This document shows, piece by piece, positions 11,665-15,196 of a stretch of 15,196 bases of DNA. Both the position numbers and the translations under genes were made by a program. The notes under the pieces are model-generated. The model worked only from the letters and a program-made list of their open reading frames with translations, searched no databases and was not told where the DNA came from. Each line of letters opens with the position of its first letter. Position 1 is the first letter of the stretch. This stretch comes from an uncultured Clostridia bacterium (GTDB lineage: Bacteria > Bacillota > Clostridia > Oscillospirales > Ruminococcaceae), in contig CAMEYZ010000023.1 in NCBI GenBank assembly GCA_945947715.1, positions 1 to 15,196 of the forward strand, written 5' to 3'.

Positions 11665-13539
11665 TTACTTTCTTGTGACCATCTGCATAAGCTTGCCAGC
11701 CTCTGCGTCCAGCTTCTTTGCAGTATCCTGTGCATTGAAGGAGATAGCGGAGTTGGTCTGCACCACATCGGAGATAAGGTTCATGCCGCTGGAAGCCTCG
11801 CTGATAGCGTTAGCCTGTTTTGTTGTGGCATTGGAAATTTCCTCGATAAGGACGGTATTCTTGTCCATGCTCTCCAGCATAGCGGAAAGCTCCTGAGCTG
11901 CAGCATCTGCGACCTGAGCGCCCTGTTTTACAGCCTCGAGAGTCTCAGCGATAAGAGCGGTAGTTCCCTTAGCAGCCTCAGCGGACTTATTTGCAAGATT
12001 TCTCACCTCATCGGCAACAACAGCGAAGCCCTTGCCGTGCTGACCTGCGCTTGCGGCTTCAACTGCGGCGTTAAGTGCGAGGATATTTGTCTGGAAGGCG
12101 ATATCGTCGATTGTATTAACGATATTACCGATTTTGTTGGAGGCCTCGCTGATGCGGTCCATGGACTGCTGCATCTGCTTGAGCTTTTCAGCGCTGAGCT
12201 TAAGATGCTCGCCGGTAGCCACGGTGATCTGAGCTGCATTTTTCGCAGACTGAGCATTTTCGTTGACATCTCTGGAGATATTTGCGAAGGCTGCGGAGAG
12301 CTCTTCAACGGTAGCCGCCTGCGAGGAGGAGCCATCTGAAATTTTCCGGGAAACGTCCTCCATTTCGTTTGCATAGGTGTTTATGCTGCCCGAGATATCC
12401 TTGATTTCAAGGAGAAGCTTTTCCATGGAGCCATTAAGGCGGGTGGTCTCGGACATTTTCGTGTCGATGCTGTCGAGCATGCCATTGATTCCGTCGCTTA
12501 GAACGGAGAATTCATCACAGCTGCGGACATTTACGCGAAGGTCGGTATCGCCGGACTTTATCTTTTCCATATCGGAGCCTATTTCGTTTATGGGCGCGAT
12601 GATATGGATATTGACAGCGCGGCTCACTATCCAGGAAAGAAGAATGATGACAACAGCGATGAATATCACAGTGATGACCGTAATAAGAACAGTCTGACCC
12701 ATTATCTCAGAGCTGGGGATGAGTGTGCCTATGTAATAATTCTCGGTCTGAGCAACGCAAACATAGTAGAGGGAGCCGTTTATCTTAGCAGTTTTACCCT
12801 TGCCCTCGTCCATGGTGAGTATCTTTTCGGAAAGACCAGCCTCTGCGGCGTCGGTGCCGATAAGAGTAGTATCATAGAAAGCGAGGATGGTATTGTCAGC
12901 CTTGGAAACTGCGAACATGGAGCCGTTCGTACCAACAGTAATTGTGCTGAGGACGATATCTATCTGATTATCCGCGATAGCATTGCTCAGACGTTCGGGC
13001 TGAAGACCTACCTGAACGATACCGGCCTTGTCCTTTCTGGAAACGCCGATGTACTGGAAAAGCTTGCCTTCTGCGCCGTTGGGCTGAGGCTCCTGAGCGA
13101 CTTCAACAGAGGAATCGCTAAGTATGGAAAGAAATGGCTTAGTCTGCTCGGAGGAGCTGAAATCAAAGCCGACATACGCAGGCACAGTGGTCCAGAGGAT
13201 AATGCCGTTTTCGTCGGTAACGTGGAGCTCGTCCACGCCCAGCATAACTCTGATGCGTTCAAGCTCGTCGGAATCGTCGAGAATGGCGGGGTTAAGCTTT
13301 ATCATCTCCGCGAAGGAATTAGCGGAGGAAATGTAGCCCTCGTTAAGGGTCTCGTACAGTTCAGTGATCTGAGTTTCAGCATTTGAGAGCTTGTTTTTTG
13401 CGCCCACGATACGGTAATCGGCGGTATCTCTTGCGGAGGCTTGCTGGAGCCCCACCTGGAGCGCGAACACCAGCAGAGCCGAAAGCACCAGAGCCACAGC
13501 GGCGCCCATATAAATGTTCTTCAGGATAATTTTTTTCAT
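11665..13539 (-). CDS. Methyl-accepting chemotaxis protein with extracellular dCache-like sensor
   Basis: The 624-residue transmembrane chemoreceptor has TM1 at about 10-32. An extracellular region of about 250 residues (ELHVTDENGIILWTT, then GIVQVGLQPERL, then GTNGSMFAVSKADNTILA) looks like a double-Cache sensor. TM2 is at about 283-306, followed by HAMP (to about 360) and a long helical signalling domain. The conserved tip, which docks CheA/CheW, reads IDDIAFQTNILALNAAVEAA, continues SAGQHGKGFAVVADEVRNLA, and lies near residues 475-515. There is no C-terminal CheR-docking pentapeptide. The ATG at 13539 is preceded by a GGGTGG ribosome-binding site. It is a single-gene unit with its own terminator and a likely promoter at 13654-13682. 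No che or fla genes are in the window. The ligand is unknown; dCache domains often bind amino acids or small organic acids. Confidence 0.95.
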   Translation of the reverse strand: MKKIILKNIYMGAAVALVLSALLVFALQVGLQQASARDTADYRIVGAKNKLSNAETQITELYETLNEGYISSANSFAEMIKLNPAILDDSDELERIRVMLGVDELHVTDENGIILWTTVPAYVGFDFSSSEQTKPFLSILSDSSVEVAQEPQPNGAEGKLFQYIGVSRKDKAGIVQVGLQPERLSNAIADNQIDIVLSTITVGTNGSMFAVSKADNTILAFYDTTLIGTDAAEAGLSEKILTMDEGKGKTAKINGSLYYVCVAQTENYYIGTLIPSSEIMGQTVLITVITVIFIAVVIILLSWIVSRAVNIHIIAPINEIGSDMEKIKSGDTDLRVNVRSCDEFSVLSDGINGMLDSIDTKMSETTRLNGSMEKLLLEIKDISGSINTYANEMEDVSRKISDGSSSQAATVEELSAAFANISRDVNENAQSAKNAAQITVATGEHLKLSAEKLKQMQQSMDRISEASNKIGNIVNTIDDIAFQTNILALNAAVEAASAGQHGKGFAVVADEVRNLANKSAEAAKGTTALIAETLEAVKQGAQVADAAAQELSAMLESMDKNTVLIEEISNATTKQANAISEASSGMNLISDVVQTNSAISFNAQDTAKKLDAEAGKLMQMVTRK

Positions 13540-13653
13540 TCTTTAACCACCCATCATAATATTTTCCGAAAAAATGTTTGAAATAATTGTCATATTTCCC
13601 TGAAAATTTCTCCGATTTAGCATATTAGCACACGAATTGGCTTTGTTAATTAA

Positions 13654-13682
13654 ATTTTAACATAAAAAGCAATTTATTACAA
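13654..13682 (-). promoter_or_regulatory. Probable promoter of the chemotaxis receptor gene
   Basis: On the - strand TTGTAA (13682-13677) and TAAAAT (13659-13654) are 17 bases apart, with a TGT extended -10. The leader would be about 108 nt. No sigma-D (TAAA-N15-GCCGATAA) motility promoter was seen in the 13540-13773 gap, which is otherwise AT-rich and featureless. Confidence 0.45.
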
Positions 13683-13773
13683 GTACGAATGATTAATATA
13701 CTATTAACTGAATATTAATTTCTGAACAAACACATAAAAATTGCCTATAAACTTGCTCAGCTTTGTGCTAAAT

Positions 13774-13806
13774 AAAAAATACAGTCCCCGAGACCCGAGG
13801 ACTGTA
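13774..13806 (-). terminator. Intrinsic terminator of the DEAD-box helicase gene
   Basis: On the - strand TACAGTCCTCG pairs with CGGGGACTGTA (11 bp with one G-U) around a GGTCT loop and is followed by TTTTTTATTT. It begins 18 bases after the helicase stop codon. Confidence 0.93.
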
Positions 13807-13824
13807 CAATACCATATTATGTCA

Positions 13825-15196
13825 TCACTGATGACGCTTGTTCTTGTTGGAGTAGCTTCTGTTAGGACGGTTAGGTCTGCGACCTCCAGCGTCCCGTCTG
13901 CCGCGGTCGTTTCTGCCCTTGAATTCACGGCGATAGTCCTTTTTGGGGGCGCCCTCATAGAGCTTGACAGACACTCTCTGGCCATTTATCTTCTGACCGT
14001 TCATAGCCTCGATGATGCTGTCCTTTTCGCCTGCGGGAACCTCCACTGTGGAGAAGCTGTCGTAGATATCTATCTTTCCGAAGGCCTTTCCCGGAAGACC
14101 TGTGATATCAGCCAGAGCACCGAGGATAAAGTTTGGAGCTATCCTGCTGCGTCTGCCCACGGAGAGCTCCAGCTTAACGGTTTCAGTCTTTCCCTTGCCG
14201 TAGTCACGGGGAAGAGACTTCACGAACTCGGGGATATTCTTCACATCCTTAGAGAGTCTCATGCCGATAAGTGCAGCAGCCACGTCCTCAGCGGAGTAGC
14301 CCTGTGAAAGTATCTCGTCCAGATAGGACCTGCTTTCTGGGTATTTATTTTCGTTTATGGCAGCTATAACCTTGTCAGAAACATGGGATATCTTCTTTTC
14401 GACGATCTCGCTCCTATCGGGAAGGTCCCGCCTTGCGATGTCAGCCTTGGTGAATCTGGAGATGTCGCGAAGCTCATAGACCTGACGTCTTCCGCTAACA
14501 AGAGTATAAGCTGCGCCGCTCTTGCCTGCGCGGCCGGTTCTGCCGATGCGATGGATATAGTATTCGTTGTCCTGAGGGATATCGTAGTTAAAAACGGCGT
14601 CCACGTTATCCACGTCGATTCCTCTTGCAGCAACGTCGGTGGCGATGAGGATATTTATCCTGCCTGATTTGAAGGCATTCAGGACCTGAGTTCTGGACTG
14701 CTGCTTCATATCGCCGTGAAGTCCCGCAGCCTTGAAGCCACCTGAAACAAGGGCCTCAGAAAGCTCGTCCACCATTTTCTTCGTGTTGCAGAACACCATG
14801 GACAGCTTAGGCTCGTAAGCTGCCAACAGGAGCTTTAATGCATCTATCTTTCTTCCCATGGGGACTTCATAGTAATACTGCTCCACGCTTTCGACGGTGC
14901 GGGTCTTGTTTTCCACCTTTATCATAACGGGGTCGTGCTGGTATTGGTCGGTTATCGCAAGGATAGCGGGGGGCATCGTCGCCGAGAACAGCACAGTCTG
15001 ACGCTCTTCGGGAACAGCTCCGAGAATCTGTTCGATGTCCTCTCTAAAGCCCATGTTAAGCATTTCGTCCGCCTCGTCAAGGACAATGGTGCGGAGATTA
15101 TCGAGCTTTAAGGTCCTGCGGTCCATGTGGTCCATAACACGTCCGGGGGTGCCCACGACGATGTGCACGCCACGACGAAGGGCGCTCAGCTGCACG
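13825..15196 (-). CDS. DEAD-box ATP-dependent RNA helicase, C-terminal part (5' end outside window)
   Basis: The frame is open to the window edge and gives 456 residues that start inside helicase domain 1. Motifs in order are TPGR (16-19), VLDEADEML (II, 38-46), SATMP (III, 71-75), VFCNTK (IV, 134-139), ATDVAARGIDV (V, 185-195) and HRIGRTGR (VI, 215-222). A DbpA/CsdA-type RNA-binding domain follows at about 338-413 (VKLELSVGRRSRIAPNFILG), then an Arg/Gly/Asn-rich basic tail that should bind RNA non-specifically. This matches the DeaD/CshA/DbpA group of helicases, which act in ribosome assembly and RNA turnover, often at low temperature. The tail and RBD fit DeaD or CshA; which one cannot be settled without the N terminus. 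Tandem TGATGA stops end the gene. Confidence 0.95.
   Translation of the reverse strand, partial: VQLSALRRGVHIVVGTPGRVMDHMDRRTLKLDNLRTIVLDEADEMLNMGFREDIEQILGAVPEERQTVLFSATMPPAILAITDQYQHDPVMIKVENKTRTVESVEQYYYEVPMGRKIDALKLLLAAYEPKLSMVFCNTKKMVDELSEALVSGGFKAAGLHGDMKQQSRTQVLNAFKSGRINILIATDVAARGIDVDNVDAVFNYDIPQDNEYYIHRIGRTGRAGKSGAAYTLVSGRRQVYELRDISRFTKADIARRDLPDRSEIVEKKISHVSDKVIAAINENKYPESRSYLDEILSQGYSAEDVAAALIGMRLSKDVKNIPEFVKSLPRDYGKGKTETVKLELSVGRRSRIAPNFILGALADITGLPGKAFGKIDIYDSFSTVEVPAGEKDSIIEAMNGQKINGQRVSVKLYEGAPKKDYRREFKGRNDRGRRDAGGRRPNRPNRSYSNKNKRHQ

Noticed and set aside
11563..12339. 258-codon open frame on the + strand over the end of the chemotaxis gene
   Set aside because: It covers the terminator hairpin and runs antisense to the conserved MCP signalling domain. 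It is a shadow frame.

Overview
The window looks like chromosomal DNA of a low-to-mid GC, Gram-positive anaerobic Firmicute of the Ruminococcus / Oscillospiraceae type. This is inferred from gene content and style: LytTR regulators, YcdB/SLH surface proteins, choline-binding-type repeats, a Lin1244/Lin1753-like (DUF4373) protein, strong AGGAGG ribosome-binding sites, and sigma-A promoters of TTGAnn-17-TATAAT form. TAA, TGA and TAG all serve as stops, so the genetic code appears standard. Nothing in the window fixes the species.

Layout. (1) 1-1518: the 3' end of asnS (asparaginyl-tRNA synthetase) meets a convergent orphan DUF4373 gene, and the two overlap by 38 bp. A perfect consensus promoter drives the DUF4373 gene from a regulatory region rich in dyads. 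(2) 1519-4279: a tightly coupled four-gene operon encodes a stand-alone LytTR DNA-binding regulator, a four-helix DUF3021 membrane protein, an ABC ATPase and an ABC-2 permease, ending in a clear terminator. This is a LytTR regulatory-system module joined to a drug/peptide-type exporter. (3) 4316-7421: a 2.97 kb segment is flanked by two inverted copies of a ~69-bp intergenic element. It holds a degenerate LCP-like membrane protein and a YpsA-type SLOG protein (both -), then alanine racemase (alr, +). Each repeat copy lies just downstream of a stop codon, in the same orientation relative to the gene it follows. A strong + strand promoter lies antisense to the SLOG gene. (4) 7422-10057: a secreted YcdB/YcdC plus SLH-domain surface protein, followed by a TGA-interrupted remnant of a choline-binding-type repeat protein and a bidirectional terminator. 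(5) 10058-15196, all on the - strand: aspartokinase (lysC) with its own promoter and short leader, a dCache-type methyl-accepting chemotaxis protein, and the 3' part of a DEAD-box RNA helicase with a DbpA-like RNA-binding domain. Each of these has its own terminator.

How the genes relate. Much of the content concerns the cell envelope: alr makes D-Ala for peptidoglycan, aspartokinase feeds the lysine/DAP pathway, and the LCP-like and SLH proteins are extracytoplasmic. They are separate transcription units, however, not one pathway operon. The parts most worth a second look are the LytTR-DUF3021-ABC module, the paired 3'-UTR repeat, the antisense promoter in front of alr, the degenerate LCP protein and the TGA-containing remnant. 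No tRNA, rRNA, CRISPR array, insertion sequence or known riboswitch was recognised.
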